From contig JAVXUO010001852.1 in assembly GCA_033065855.1 (NCBI GenBank), positions 1 through 64,000 of the forward strand: a stretch of DNA of 64,000 nt, given 5' to 3'. The translations under genes were made by a program, and so were the position numbers. The stretch comes from Escallonia rubra. Lineage: Eukaryota > Streptophyta > Magnoliopsida > Escalloniales > Escalloniaceae. Shown here piece after piece: positions 11,787 through 24,300 of the stretch (position 1 is the stretch's first letter; each line of letters begins with the position of its first letter). The notes under the pieces were generated by a model that searched no databases, was not told where the DNA came from, and saw only the letters and a list, made by a program, of their open reading frames with translations.

Positions 11787-12809
11787 ACGCTCGCCCGCCG
11801 CCTTCACCTGCTTCCACAAAAATTCTACCACCACCAAATCAGGAACAATGAGACCACTCGTTAGAGGATTCAAACTAACGAGTCCACGGTGTGCGTTGAA
11901 GCTTGTGAAGCTATAAAGTGCGCCACAAGTATATGAAGCACCAAGGAACGGAGGAAACTTCTGTCACCTCCACGTCAACGATGATGGCGGTGTGATGGAT
12001 TCTGCTTCTGGGCCTTCTTTTTGTCGCTGATGCTAAAATGTTTTGCCGGTAAATGGTTCAGAAGTCGGTACGGATTCTACTATCAAGCACGTGGGCGCCC
12101 TCCAATCACGTGGCACCGAGTAAACTATATTTCAGCTTACGTAATCGGTGACGTGCGGGGACGGGAGGTCAACGGTCAACCATGCGGTAAATATGTTTAG
12201 CGCGCGGCAGAGCAACGGAAAAGTTTATTTTATACCGCCCGCCTATTTTATTTTTTGTGATCACATTCTTTTTTTCACATTCTTTTTTTGTGATCACAAA
12301 ATACTTTTAACATTAGACATATTAAAGTCACAATTACTCTTTTAAAAGCGTGGCAAATATCGTTCGAAGTCATTGTGTATTCAATGTCAATTTGAATACA
12401 CATTTTTTGTATTTAAAACACCAATGTGTCCACTCATTCATGATTCATATCAACAATTCACTCAATCTCTTGATTGGCCAACATGCAAGCAATCATGTTC
12501 AACATCTTCAAAGACGTCTGTCGTAAGTACGTCTTTCGTTTTCTTATCGCTTTTGTCGCTTCTCTGCTCCAACATTTGTCATGATGATAGCGTCGCACTC
12601 ATTTTACTTGTCCAGTAATTGCTTCGAGAACTGCAATCTTGGCATCCTTTATGTGATTCTCTGTTAGTCGACCATCCTCCATTCCCAGTGACAAGATCTT
12701 AATGCAATGGTCTCTAGCGATGTATCTATGTTTGCGTCTTCACTCAATGTGAATGGCATCCACAAAAATGTTGCTTAATTTCAGAATGTGATTGGTTCTG
12801 GAGCTCATA
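11787..12809. other. Hydrolase 5' flank and promoter region
   Basis: Noncoding, apart from a 5' UTR of unknown length next to 11786. It contains two G-boxes (annotated separately) and two copies of the 10-bp palindrome TGTGATCACA at 12256-12265 and 12289-12298, separated by T-rich sequence. No gene is supported; an 81-codon plus-strand frame at 12373-12618 shows no family features. Confidence 0.5.
12088..12112. promoter_or_regulatory. Pair of G-boxes (CACGTG) upstream of the hydrolase start
   Basis: CACGTG occurs at 12088-12093 and 12107-12112, about 300 bases upstream of the chosen start codon at 11786. The second is CACGTGGC, an ABRE-like G-box. Such sites bind plant bZIP and bHLH factors. 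ABA- or light-linked control of the lipid gene is an inference. Confidence 0.4.
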
Positions 12810-13314
12810 GCCTATTTGGGATTGATTAAAAAAAATATATTCAACTTAAATCTTAATCAGTTTTCAAAATCTGATTTAATAAGAATCAGTTTACTGTTTG
12901 GTAAAAGTAGTTGTAAACTAAATTAAATCTATAAAAAATGTTTGGCTAAAAAATAGTTAAATCAGTTTCACAATAACAAAATGACCATAAAAGACACTCA
13001 ATAAACAATTTTGTGAAAAAAAAATGGTGTGGAGGAATTGAAGATAGAAGAATTTACAGAAATGGTGTGGAGGAATTGAAGAGGGCGGATGTATCCCTCT
13101 CTGTTAGCCGTTTGAAAAGATTTTAGCAATAGGAGAAGAGATAACCTTTAGAAATCTAATTATATATATATATATATGAAAGCCGAAACTAAGAGAATGT
13201 TACATTCTCTTTCCTACTTGACATGCCTCTTTTTATGACATTTGACATTCAACCAATTAAGTAAGTTTCACTTTTCTCTCTCTTCCACGTCAGCATGTCT
13301 CATTTAAAAATAAA

Positions 13315-13347
<33 letters not shown>

Positions 13348-13930
13348 AATTTTTATCTCATTCTAATCTATATCTCATTTAAAGTTTGAAACTTTTCTAT
13401 ATTTTACACAAGTCTAATATGTTTTCATAATATAACAAAATTAATCTCCTTTCTTTTACTTTATTATAAGTCATATAAAACGTATATGTATATATATATA
13501 TATGTCTGTATATACATATAATTATCTCTCATATTGTATTTTCTTTTATGTTGCAAAACTTTTTATATTGTTTTAGGTGAGTTTTATTAATAAAAACCAC
13601 AACACATGGGTCATCAATATTGTTATTAAAAATGGAATAAAACTTATAAAAAGGTAAAAATAGCATTATTTGTTATTATTATTCGACATATAAGTAATTA
13701 GCCGTTGTCGGTCCCGTGTGCAACGCACGGGGTTAATACTAGTTATCTAATTAATTAAGGAGTATGAGATGTCTTGTTGTGAAAAAAATGGGGATAGAAT
13801 GATAAATTAAAAAGTCAAACCTGATTATGAAAAACTGATTATTCCATAATCCTCAGTTTTGAGGATTATGAATTAAATCAGTTTTTAGCTTTTAAAGATG
13901 AGTTAAAATCTCTTTTGCCAAACACCCACA
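12810..13930. mobile_element. Foldback MITE interrupted by a Helitron
   Basis: The left end (GCCTATTTGGGATTGATT) and the reverse complement of the right end (GGGTGTTTGGCAAAAGAG) are imperfect inverted repeats. Both arms carry multiple CTGATTTAAT / AATCAGTTTT motifs, the same vocabulary as the foldback elements at 36.3-37.1 kb. A Helitron (13155-13742) interrupts it. An internal 38-bp-period duplication starts at 13022. Edges are approximate. Confidence 0.6.
13155..13742 (+). mobile_element. Non-autonomous Helitron (copy A)
   Basis: It begins TCTAATTATATATATA and ends in CTAG, preceded by the GC-rich hairpin CCCGTGTGCAACGCACGGG (13712-13730). It sits between a host A (13154) and T (13743), as expected for Helitron insertion, with no target duplication. 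The first ~45 bases are nearly identical to the minus-strand copy at 38448-39409. There is no RepHel coding sequence, so it depends on helper elements. A (CT)13 tract lies at 13315-13340. Confidence 0.85.
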
Positions 13931-14515
13931 GACCTGATTTAATCTAGATACCGTAAAATTACTCTCAAAGGAGAAAGTTTCTGTCAACATTGAATTTTCT
14001 GAACTGTAACTGCATATGCTGAGCACATTCGATGTAAACGGGTTTGGGGGGATTTGGAGTTCTACCTTAAATTGTTTGGTCCTCGGTTTTTGCTTCTTGA
14101 ATAGATTCAATTGTTCTACAACAAGATAAATTGCAAGTTATGATATGCTGCACTCCAGGGGAAAACGCAGGAACAACCACACTAGCAGAGCGTGTTAGGA
14201 TACAAAAACCACTGAGAAATTATATAAGCAAGGAAAAAAAAAAGAGCATGAGAAATGTGAGAATAATTGCAAAATTAATACAGGCAATCCAAACGTGTCT
14301 TTTCACAAAATGCAGGAACAGATGAAAAGAACATAACTTTATTGAAAGAAAAAACTAACTAATCTACTGGCTACAATAAGTGCATAGCAACCATCCAGCT
14401 ACCACCATCCACATAAGAACTTTGGATCTAAAGGCACGTCCCCGGCTGAACACCATCTCTACACGAAGAACATAATAGAATCCTCAATCCACAGCAACGA
14501 GCAAAAATTCAATGT
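13931..14515. other. Intergenic, 3' flank of the V-ATPase subunit c gene
   Basis: No gene is seen. The portion below 14516 should carry the 3' UTR of the minus-strand V-ATPase gene. Confidence 0.5.
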
Positions 14516-15720
14516 TTAGTCCGCTCTGGACTGGCCAGCTCGAGAAGAGAGGATGATGCCAACAATAAGGCCGTAAAGAGCCAAAGCTTCAGCAAAAATG
14601 AGAATGAGGATCATCCCAACAAACAGCTTTGGCTGTTGTGCATTGGCTCTGGAAGAGAGAAGAACCAAAATCAGGAAAACCAATCAACACGCAAACGAAA
14701 GAGGACAGCCACATAAACCAAAGCCAAACGAACAACAAAACTGAAATTCGAACTATAACAGGTATGAATGTGTCCCACAACAACGTAATTATTATCTAAT
14801 AAAAAACGAACTCTCCATTCAGCCGAACTCTAATCCTTTGTATTCTGATCGTTGCCCCACGAAGGCGCAGCAAACAGTAAAGTTCTTACGCTCATAAGTT
14901 ATCCAATTCTATTCTAGATATTCAAAAGAAGGAGCCAAGCAGATTGAGGTTACGAATGCTAGGTAGCAAAAACTCAAAAAATGTCATGTAGGAGGTTTAT
15001 AGGAGAACCTTTTAGGGCTGGGAAGTTCGTACGAAAGAAAATACTCTTGGGAACTCTGGAAACCAACTTGTATCTCAAAATCAGTTCACAGAGTTACTTC
15101 CTTTAGCTATTAGTTTAAAGTGTCAAGCAGCAACGTCAAAGGAATTAATCATTAAACATTAAATAGGATGTATTGGCATCGTTTATAACGGGCAGCACAA
15201 TACATCATAAGAGATCGTCAATACAATCATGCTCTAACTTTGAAGCATCCACATCAACGTGGAAGCAAATCCTAAGTTTCCCAGAGCAACAAGAAATCTA
15301 ATCACTAGATAACTTGCAATCATGGAGCATACAAAATCACACTATTCAAGTCTCCTGAGCATACAAAATCACACTATTCAAGTCTCCTGATATCCAATAC
15401 ATAGTAATAAACTCAACAGTAACGAATGTCACATGAATTTTCTTGGAAATCAACCAAACGAAAAGCGAACTCTACAACATTTGCAATCCCAATCACTGAG
15501 AAACAAATTATTTAGACAGTTAATTCAGTTATAGGCATACCTGACACCGGCGTCACCGACGATCCCAATAGCCATACCAGCAGAAAGACCAGCGAGGCCA
15601 CAGGCAAGACCGGAGGAAAGATGAGCGTAGCCATCAAACAGGTAATAAGACTTAGCCTTGGGGTTAATTCCGGTACTAATGATAACAGCAATGATCAGTC
15701 CGTAAATACCCAACACCCCC

Positions 15721-15755
<35 letters not shown>

Positions 15756-16009
15756 CTCCGGCCTCATCACGCCCATCGATGCCACCCCAACCCCGCTTTT
15801 CGCGGTGCCATAAGCCGCCCCCATACCTAAAACAACGACAAACACAAAAGCAGATTGTTAGCAATACAAACCCAGATCCGTGTCAAATACGAGTAGATCC
15901 ATACTGAATTGATGATCTGGATGGAATTACAAGAGAACACTAAGGCAGCTGCGGCGCCGAGGAAGCCGAAGAACGGTGCCGTTTCGTCGCCGCTAAATGT
16001 TGACGACAT
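14516..16009 (-). CDS. VHA-c: V-type proton ATPase 16-kDa proteolipid subunit c, 3 exons
   Basis: Exons (minus): 16009-15931, 15826-15541, 14648-14516; lengths 79, 286 and 133 nt, in phase, giving 165 aa, the normal plant length. The start [15 protein letters not shown] is the family N-terminus. Four membrane helices are visible: [13 protein letters not shown] onward, the [17 protein letters not shown] helix, the [21 protein letters not shown] helix, and [19 protein letters not shown]. The last carries the proton-binding Glu142. The subunit forms the rotating ring of the Vo sector in vacuolar and endomembrane V-ATPase, moving protons into the lumen. The protein is almost invariant among plants, so identity is secure; the exact paralogue (VHA-c1 to c5) is not assigned. 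Intron 2 (15540-14649) contains an exact 32-bp tandem duplication. Confidence 0.98.
15325..15388. repeat. 32-bp exact tandem duplication in VHA-c intron 2
   Basis: The unit starting GAGCATACAAAATCACAC is repeated without a mismatch at 15325-15356 and 15357-15388. Confidence 0.95.
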
Positions 16010-19000
16010 GGTTGGATTGTAGTTCGTACGTTAGGGTTTGGATCTGGAAGAGAAATTGATCGGATCTGAGAAGAGAGAAGGGGGGTGGTTGTTCTCTGGC
16101 CCTCCTTTGCGTGACTGTCTTAATCTTTGGCCAAGGAGTGGGGATTTATCTACGTCTACGGCAAATTGGATGTATAAGTACGAACGTGCCCTATGATTTG
16201 TCGTGAAGCTGTAAATTTTTATGTCCTAAATATTACTTGTGTTAAATAAATAAATGTGGTATTAAACTATCACCGTATATAATTTAATTTTTTCCGTTTT
16301 ATACATTGTGGAGATTTTGATAACCGATACGATAATGATAATACACCTCACATATACTATATGCTAGCTTATGCGCCCTATAAGGACAATGTAACACATC
16401 TCTCAAAGAAATACGAGAGATTTTATTTTCTTTTGTCTAATTTTCTTTCTTTCATTTTATTCTCTACTAATTTCACTTCCCATCTATAGTTCCTTCCACT
16501 CAAACGGAGCCTTAGAAAGCCGCTAAAGCGCATGGCTTATCTAAACAAAGGTGGTCGTGCACGTGATTGACAAAATTACGTACCAAAAAACAAAAAAAAT
16601 GTGATGAACTTGATCGATATAAATTTTGCCAGTAAAAGGATATGCAACGAGAGTCACAGGCCAATTGATGATTAGAAGACCTCGTAACGCAAACATACTC
16701 AAAAACGATGCTTAACTAAATCGAATAGTGAAATATAATCAAATTGCTAGACTAAAACATGTAAAATATATTTGGCAAACACAAAAGGTTCGGTTCCTAA
16801 CTCAACTACACTAAAGCATTATGCTTGAGCCTGTTGCTCTTGCTAAGCAAAATACAACAATTATGATTCTATAAAAGTGTGATGTTACGGCATGAAGTTT
16901 TAACTAAAAGAAGAAGTAGATGACAAAAGTACAACAATCGCAACCTTTTACTATGAAAAAATGAAATAAACGTCATCTACAAATCCTCATAGTATCAAAG
17001 GAATTATGCTGAACACTAGAAAAGAGTTGATAAAGCATTTTAGATAAAATTCAATTAAAATGTAGTCAACGCCCAGAAATCAATTGAGCAGAACATATGA
17101 TTGATAATCATATTTGAGTCGGCATCATTATCAACGTTATTCAAAAAATAAGCAGAGCTTAGTTAGCTCGACTTACATTTTGTAGTTTCCGTTGAAGAGG
17201 AGACGCTTTGCACCCAAAATACTCCTAGAGGATCTAAAGAAATTAGACCTTGAAAATTGTCTGCTCAAGATATAAGGACTATCATAATGAGAGAATAGAA
17301 AGCTTGAAAAATGCTTGGATGATTTGGCCAAGTGATAACTTCCCCTATTTATACATGTCCTCCTCCTCAGTGAATGGTGGTGATCTATTTGATCATACAG
17401 TGTACGATTTGTACCTAAACTTCTTCCTACGATTATCTAGATATTTACATATGCAACAAGTTTTTAAAAATTTCTACAATGTAGAGACAGTATCAATAAA
17501 CTGCTGGGAAACATTAGGGTCTCTATATTAGGAAAAAAAAAACAAAAAACCGGGAAATAGTCATTTGGCAGTGGTAAAGTTAGAAATTTCGTAATAACCA
17601 AAAAAAAAAAAGTTAGAAATTTCGTAGTGGCAGAGTTGAACTAAACATTGTTATTCATGTTTTCTGTGTATTGTACTTCGTAGTACCTGCTCTAACATTG
17701 TCATCTTCATCATCCTACTGTAATTCTTTGTGCAATTTAGCTAATGGGTTGTTCTTGCAAATACAACAAATCATATTAAAAAAAAAATTAATTGCTACTT
17801 GAATTGTAGAAAGATGTCCACGGCTTGATATATGATGACAATTAATAAGCCTTATATATAATTGTAATATCATTGTTCAGTAACAAACTGCTAAAAAAAT
17901 TAAGATTGAAAATGTAAGAAAAAAATGCAACTAAGTGTGCCACCTAGTACGTTTACCTACAGTTACTTGTCCTTATACGGAGAGTTATAGACATTCGAAT
18001 AACTTGGATAGTAACCAAAAATTCTCAAATCAAATTTAACGCTTAAAGAGTACGCTCAAGGAAATTTGGCTAGAAATTTTTTTGGATGTTATTCGAGTTG
18101 TAGAGAGATGCCTACAACCTTATAAGAACGACAATCAACACTCGCCACTACATACTTTTAGTAACATGCATTAAAATAACACTAAAAATATTATAAAAAA
18201 TTGTCATTAAAAGTGTAAACCCAAAAAGAAAAAAGCCAGCAAACATGTTTAGCAGCCATTACCTGTGACTATATCAACGGTTGTAGGCATCGTCCTACAA
18301 CAAAAAATTACACATTTAACTGCCAAGGCCTAATAGTCAAAAGGCCGGATTTGGAAGATCTTTTCATTGTCGTCTATACTTCTGAGATCAAGATAGTTGA
18401 CATCCCAAAAGTAATACGAGTATATCTCACTCACCTAGAAAGGATTTCACTTGCACATGAATTTGTGGCAAGAACTATCACGCCTAGTCCACACTAACGG
18501 CATATGCCCCGTGAAGGCTTCTAGAGCACAAGTTGGGCATCACCCCCAAACAAACCCCCTGCTCAGTTGATATACAGGCAATGATGGCTTTTTGCCCACC
18601 GTATTTTCACTTTTGTGTATGCTCCCGAACACCCAATCTGACAAATTAGAAAGCTACCTTAAGCAGTCCTATGAGGGCGGGCAAACTACCCAACGGCCAC
18701 CCCAATTGCAGGACTTGCGCGGAAACTTAAACAACATAAACACATGCAAAAGGAACAGCTCTGCTTCTAGCCACCAGATTGATAGCTTGAAACCTTCTCG
18801 AGATAGATGCCGTTCACTGCAGTCAAAACCCATGATATCAAAAAACATCAAGAGCACGGAGACACGCGAGGCAAGTGCCTTCGGAAGACACCTTTTTTTT
18901 TCCCAATCAAGGGCGTGGTCCCATCAGACTTCGCGACTTCCTTGCTTCCTCTATGGGATAGGCCTCAGAATGACCACTCCCTCAAGGAACTATACATACC

Positions 19001-21344
19001 TTTTCATCTTCTCCCCCCCTCCCCTCCTTCCTGCCAAATTGAAAAACCAAACAGAAATAGAAGAGAACCTATGGCAGGAACTTGACTTTCCTCGGTGGAT
19101 CCTCAGCCCCCATCTAGCATCATATCTCAAAAGCTTGCCTCATCCTCCTTTAAATGCCTCCCTGCCCCCTTGCTATAAGGCATGGACATCATCACTTTAA
19201 CGCTCTCTTAGCCCCTCATCCAGCCAAGTGACAAAAGGCTACGCTGCGGCTCACCATGACTACAAATTTCGTTTGCTGCTTCTCTGAGAACTTGTGCTTC
19301 ATTGAGCAAATTCTGGATAGATCCATCATACATGAAAGCGAACCCTGCATCACCATTTTAACAACATGCTAAGGCCACTAATGCAATCTCTTTTTGCTTA
19401 AGACAATGTTAAGCCACATTGAAACAATAATCAGTGATCTCACAGCAGTAAGCATGCATGACCAGAAACAACATAGACATTACAGTGCAGAGGCTATGCA
19501 TGATAAACCTTATCTTGGGCGAGTCGTGCAGTGCACACTTGCTCCTTATTTAATTATTCTCAAAACTGGACGGAGTTTCCGTTTTGCCAACTCATTCCAT
19601 ATTGTGGTTTAAGGCTTAAAAATCTTCAGGGGTGAAACTACAACACTACTTAAGAAAGAACTGGTATGACCTCTATTATCCCGTCCAACTAATAACAAAT
19701 CTGTTCTCTGGCTAAACTTCCCAACAGATCTGGTTTAAACATATTGGTGACACTTCGAGATCCTAGACATCAGAATATAATTCGAAGAACCCCAAACAAT
19801 GGTTGCCTTTGTATGTTTCAAGACAAACAACTATATCCCAAAATGCATGATTGACACAAATTCACTACATAAAGCATAGACACTAAAGTAATCTTGGCAA
19901 CAACATATAGAGAACATGAAGAAAATTCACTCCACATAGCACGTGCAACAAGTCTCTCAAGTACACTCACTATAAATCAAAGGCATATGGTCTGCATTTA
20001 TGGTCAGAAACCAATGTCAAATAAAGCCCACCAATATATGGATGTCTAAAACAAGTAATTCTTGGGCTACTTTTGGGCTCTGTAAAAGTCGGAACATTCC
20101 AAGATTTCCCATGTGATCAAAGTACTTCAGTCAACAGCCACAACAGTACACTGCACCAATGTAACTTTGCTTCCCCTCCAGACACAAAGAAAGAAAAAGC
20201 AAAGCCATAGCAGGCATAGAGACCGAAGAAAAAGACTAGAATTGCAAAACTTGGGGTTCCCGAATTAGGGTGGACTTCAAAGTGCAAAGGGAAGAGCATG
20301 TACCTCTCATTAGCACAGCCCCCCAAAATCTGATAATTACCTGGCATTCCTGGCAATGATCAGAAAAGGTATCAACTCAAAACAGAAGCAAAAGCTGGAA
20401 GGAAAGTGTGAACAGGGATTTAAATGATCTTCACACTTCTACCATTCCCAGCATTGTGGAGTCAAGATTGAAAGCTCTGCCTGCTATGCGTACACAAACA
20501 ACATCATTAACGGAGAACTGAAAGAAGTTACCTCACTTTTGTCATGATCTGGATGTTAATGGCACGTCTCAGGACCTGAATAAACAGGGGATCTCAAGTC
20601 CACACAAGCCGAAAATCCATTCCCAGTGCTATCAAAAAATAGTCACTCATTCATGGCTGTACATAGACCTTTAGGCTTGTTTGTTGGTCAATACAGGAAG
20701 TTACTCTTTTTTCCTTCCTTTTTGAGTATAAAAATTAAAAATTTGGCGTCAACCATTGACGTCAGAATGCAGCACGTAAATGATATAGAAATGAGGAAGA
20801 AAATGAACTGTATACTTGTTGCCACCAAAATAATTCTACCTATACACTGTTTGGGACAAAAGGGAAATGTCAAAGAACATACGTCTCATCTAAAAGGATC
20901 CCTGAACAAAAAAGTAGGGGTCTTTACTTTCTAACCTATAAATACAACCTCGAATTCTGGCGAACCCATTGTTAAGGTAACAAGACGTCTCACAATGGAA
21001 CTGATGCCATGCATGAGGATGAGCATATCTATTAGAGTGCTCTTTTCATACTTGAGTAAAGGAGGCCTTTGCCAATACTGCACTTTTTGGCAATACTGCA
21101 AATAAATTTCCAACTGAAATTACACAAATGCCAAGTGTCTGGAAAAACTGTAGCAGGTGGTGGATAAAGATTGCTACTTGGTAGATGCCTATAAAATCCA
21201 TCTCCTTTCTTTCTCTGCAGTTACTTGCTGCATATGGGCTTGATGAAGCATTTTAAATCACCTCCAAGAAGGATGAAGCAAAGGGAGCAGATCTTCTCCA
21301 TGTCCTTGCGCGCCAATTATGACTACAGCCAACCCACAGGACCA
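16010..21344. other. 5.3-kb intergenic region between VHA-c and the demethylase gene
   Basis: The VHA-c promoter and 5' UTR should occupy the first few hundred bases above 16009. 16.2-18.5 kb is AT-rich with diverged short direct repeats (for example near 17810 and 18100, sharing a TGTAGA-AGATG core) and shows no gene. 18.5-21.3 kb is less AT-rich and lies downstream of the minus-strand demethylase stop; it could include long or alternative 3' exons. The open frames here (18592-19200 plus, 20117-20356 minus) lack recognisable domains. Confidence 0.5.
19208..19344 (-). other. Possible unassigned minus-strand exon
   Basis: After an acceptor-like TGATGCAG, one frame is open for 44 codons to TAA at 19210-19208, with protein-like composition (AFMYDGSIQNLLNEAQVL then REAANEIC). 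A second exon-like segment, about 20575-20530, is bounded by TTATTCAG and GTAACTTC and reads VLRRAINIQIMTKV. I cannot link them in frame, nor recognise a family. They could be alternative 3' exons of the demethylase gene, relics of another gene, or chance. Confidence 0.2.
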
Positions 21345-24300
21345 TCATGATTTTGCACGTGGTTTTGTTTCCATATGCCTTTCTATCAACTTGTCCACAA
21401 ATGCCCGAATCTGCATATGTAAAATATTACAAAAATACTGATCAAAATTAAATACCCATCTGAGCACATAGGGGAATGTCTAAATTTTGCAAGCAGGTGG
21501 AATGTGACATCTACGGGTGGGTTAAAAAGAATAAGGTGGAAAACAACAACTCCAAATCTTCAACAACGATTCACATAATGACAGGAAATAGAAAGGTTGT
21601 TTAAGCCTTTGAAGTAAAAATGTTATCGAGCAACAACCCCACAATGCTTTTCATAAGCCTCAAATGTCCTACAGAAGTTTGAAGAGACAGATCTACTACT
21701 AAGTTGTTAACATAATCACATGTAGTACATGCCTTGTTTTTGCGCTTAAAATCGAGAAACTCGAAAACGGCCATTCCTTTCTCCGCGTCAGTGGTCTGCT
21801 CCATAACCTGCAGTTCAAGATGGAGAAAAGGCAAGAGTTAAAGTGTAGTATTGCATAAGGGCAAGGACAATTAAGGAGTGTCACTGGTACAGAGTTTTGT
21901 TGCTTCTATAAGGCCTATTACATGAGATTGACTAAGTATCTTCTTAGAGACCAATGGTGCAGTGCAGGGAGAAAGTTATAGGTGATCTGTTTAAAACTTA
22001 ATAAAACACCATAAAATGAAAAACAAGAGGAGAATTGACCTTGGTTGCAGTTTTCTTCATGATTGACTTGTAACCTTCCCTGTCAATTTTTCTAGCTTTA
22101 TAAAGAGGCATGAGCAATGATGCAACATACTCCACAACAGCCTGTTTAATATGATCTGCTCCCTTTGGTTGATTACCCACCAGATCCTTGTTCACTGTAA
22201 CTTGTGAAGCAGAGCTCTCATTTGCAAGGGCACCATGCTTCCAAATAGGTGGATCTGAATTCCTGTTTGAGTCCTCCTCATCCATTATGTGCATACTCCG
22301 ATGAAAGAAATCAGAATCGGCGGCAGCTGCTTGAGATTGCCATCTCTCAATGGCACTGCAATCCTTGATCCCTTCACTACCAGCACTATCAACCCATGCT
22401 TTTGTAAATATGCTGCTATCCACAGCTGCACTTTCTCCAGAGTGCTCTCTGAAGTTCAACTCGCATATCTCATTTGAATGGCTCCGCTGCGAGCAATTAT
22501 CAACTGACAATTTCGAACTCTCAAGGTTCACACCAGCAGCAGAAAAATCCACGGACCAATCCCTCACTCTGCAATTCCTCGAATCTATTTCCGATATACA
22601 ATCTTGTCTTCCTTGAAGACCGCCAGACCACTTATTTTTAAACTCTGACTCGTCCATCTGGGCATACTGCTCACGTCTAGCAAATTTGTGAAATGAGGGT
22701 ATCTTAGGAAGCAACAGCGACGAGTTATACTTTGAACCAGACGTTCTAAGTGCCTGCAAAGTTATCGGGAAAAATTGCTTCATTATGTCATACAGAAACG
22801 TGGAACAGGCAGGCAATAAAAGGAAATTTGAATGAAGAGAGTTTATAAAATCCTGCTCAAACTGAAATCCGAAGTGGCATCCACAAAGCAACAAATTTAA
22901 ATCAGAAAAGGCAAACTGGTCATACTTCCATAGTGTCAAACAATTCTCCTCGGAAACAATGGATCTGTAGAGTTGCAAGGCCATTTCAACATGATGGTAG
23001 TTTGAGGCTTTGGGCAAACCTTATCATTGACTTGTACTAGTATGTGCATAATTCTTAAGAATTGGAGACAAAGTGAATCTACAAGGTCGCTTGCCTTGTC
23101 AATGCCTACGCTTTTCAGGTCTGGAATTCGTACTGAGAATAGATGAATGCAAAAACAGCTTATGATATCAGCCAAGTTATATAGGGTAAGTTTCAACACT
23201 GACACGTGCTCAACCACAATAACCCCCTAACATCAACGAAATGCTGTAAGGTAATCCACCTCAACAAAATTACCATGTAAAAACAAAAAGCTTTCGTGCA
23301 CGCAAGGTGCTCAAAATTGAGCTGCTCTCTGCGTGTAGATGAAAGCTTCATATCACTACTAACTTAATAACAAAATATAGGTAATTGACAACTTACTCCA
23401 CCCAAAAACACAGAAAAAACAGATAACAAGGGCATAGTAGGTAATTTCTCATGCAAAGCAGCACATCATCATCATCTGATGCAGAAAGACTCAACCATTA
23501 TCAGTTAATTTCGGAGGGAAGTGCTTAAGCACCTGTACCTAGGCCACCTTTTTTTGGCAGAGCAGGCACATGAGGGGTATATTAACAAAGTGCACTTAAG
23601 CATATGAACTCATGAGGTTTCGGGGACTTTGTCACATTAGGTGCGCCTCAAAGTGAACCTCAAAATTTCTTTCATGCTACGAGACTTGGTAAGGTACCAA
23701 GCTTCAAAATAGACGAAAAGGAAACAAAAATACAGCTTTCTGGAAAACGAACCTCAGCAGCTGCACGAGCTGCTTCTGCAGCAGCAAAGGCAACCTGTTC
23801 TTCCTCGGACATAGCAAACTCTTTAACCTCCCCCTCCCTGGAATCTTCTCTTCCTGCTGAACCTTGAGACTGTGAAGGTTTAGGATCCGTCTTCATTTCC
23901 AACTTGGCAGGCTTGAGGTTTACTTTTTGATTGTTTGCATTCAGAGGTAAATTGGTTCTAGATAATGCTGAAACCTTTGAACTTCCTCTGTCCACTGCAG
24001 CATGATGCATGCGTAGAGGTGGTTTACCTGAAGCTAGATTATATTTATTTCTAAAAGAATCCGCACCACTTGATTGTCTCAGTAACTTCAAGCGACTATT
24101 AGACGCTTTCTCCTTGCGGAAAATCTCAATCCATACGCTAACCAGCTGACTTGCTATAGCACGAATATCACGGCTAGTATGTACACAAACTTTTTCCTTT
24201 ACAGTTTTTCCTATACCTGCACCAACAACAACATAGGAATGAGGACCTTAGCAAGATGTAATAATGACTTTATGAAAAGCAACAATTCAGGAAACATGCT

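Noticed and set aside
17250-17531. 93-codon plus-strand frame
   Set aside because: AT-rich, no domain and no neighbouring exon or regulatory support.
18145-18230. Possible CACTA transposon end (CACTACATACTTTTAG)
   Set aside because: No matching inverted end or 3-bp target duplication could be found.
18592-19200. 202-codon plus-strand frame
   Set aside because: No conserved domain, low-complexity Pro/Ser text, no splice or start context; it lies opposite a region that may be 3' UTR.
21190-21260. Plus-strand acceptor-like CTCTGCAG followed by LLAAYGLDEAF and a stop
   Set aside because: Only 11 codons, no upstream partner exon, and it overlaps the expected 3' UTR of the minus-strand demethylase.
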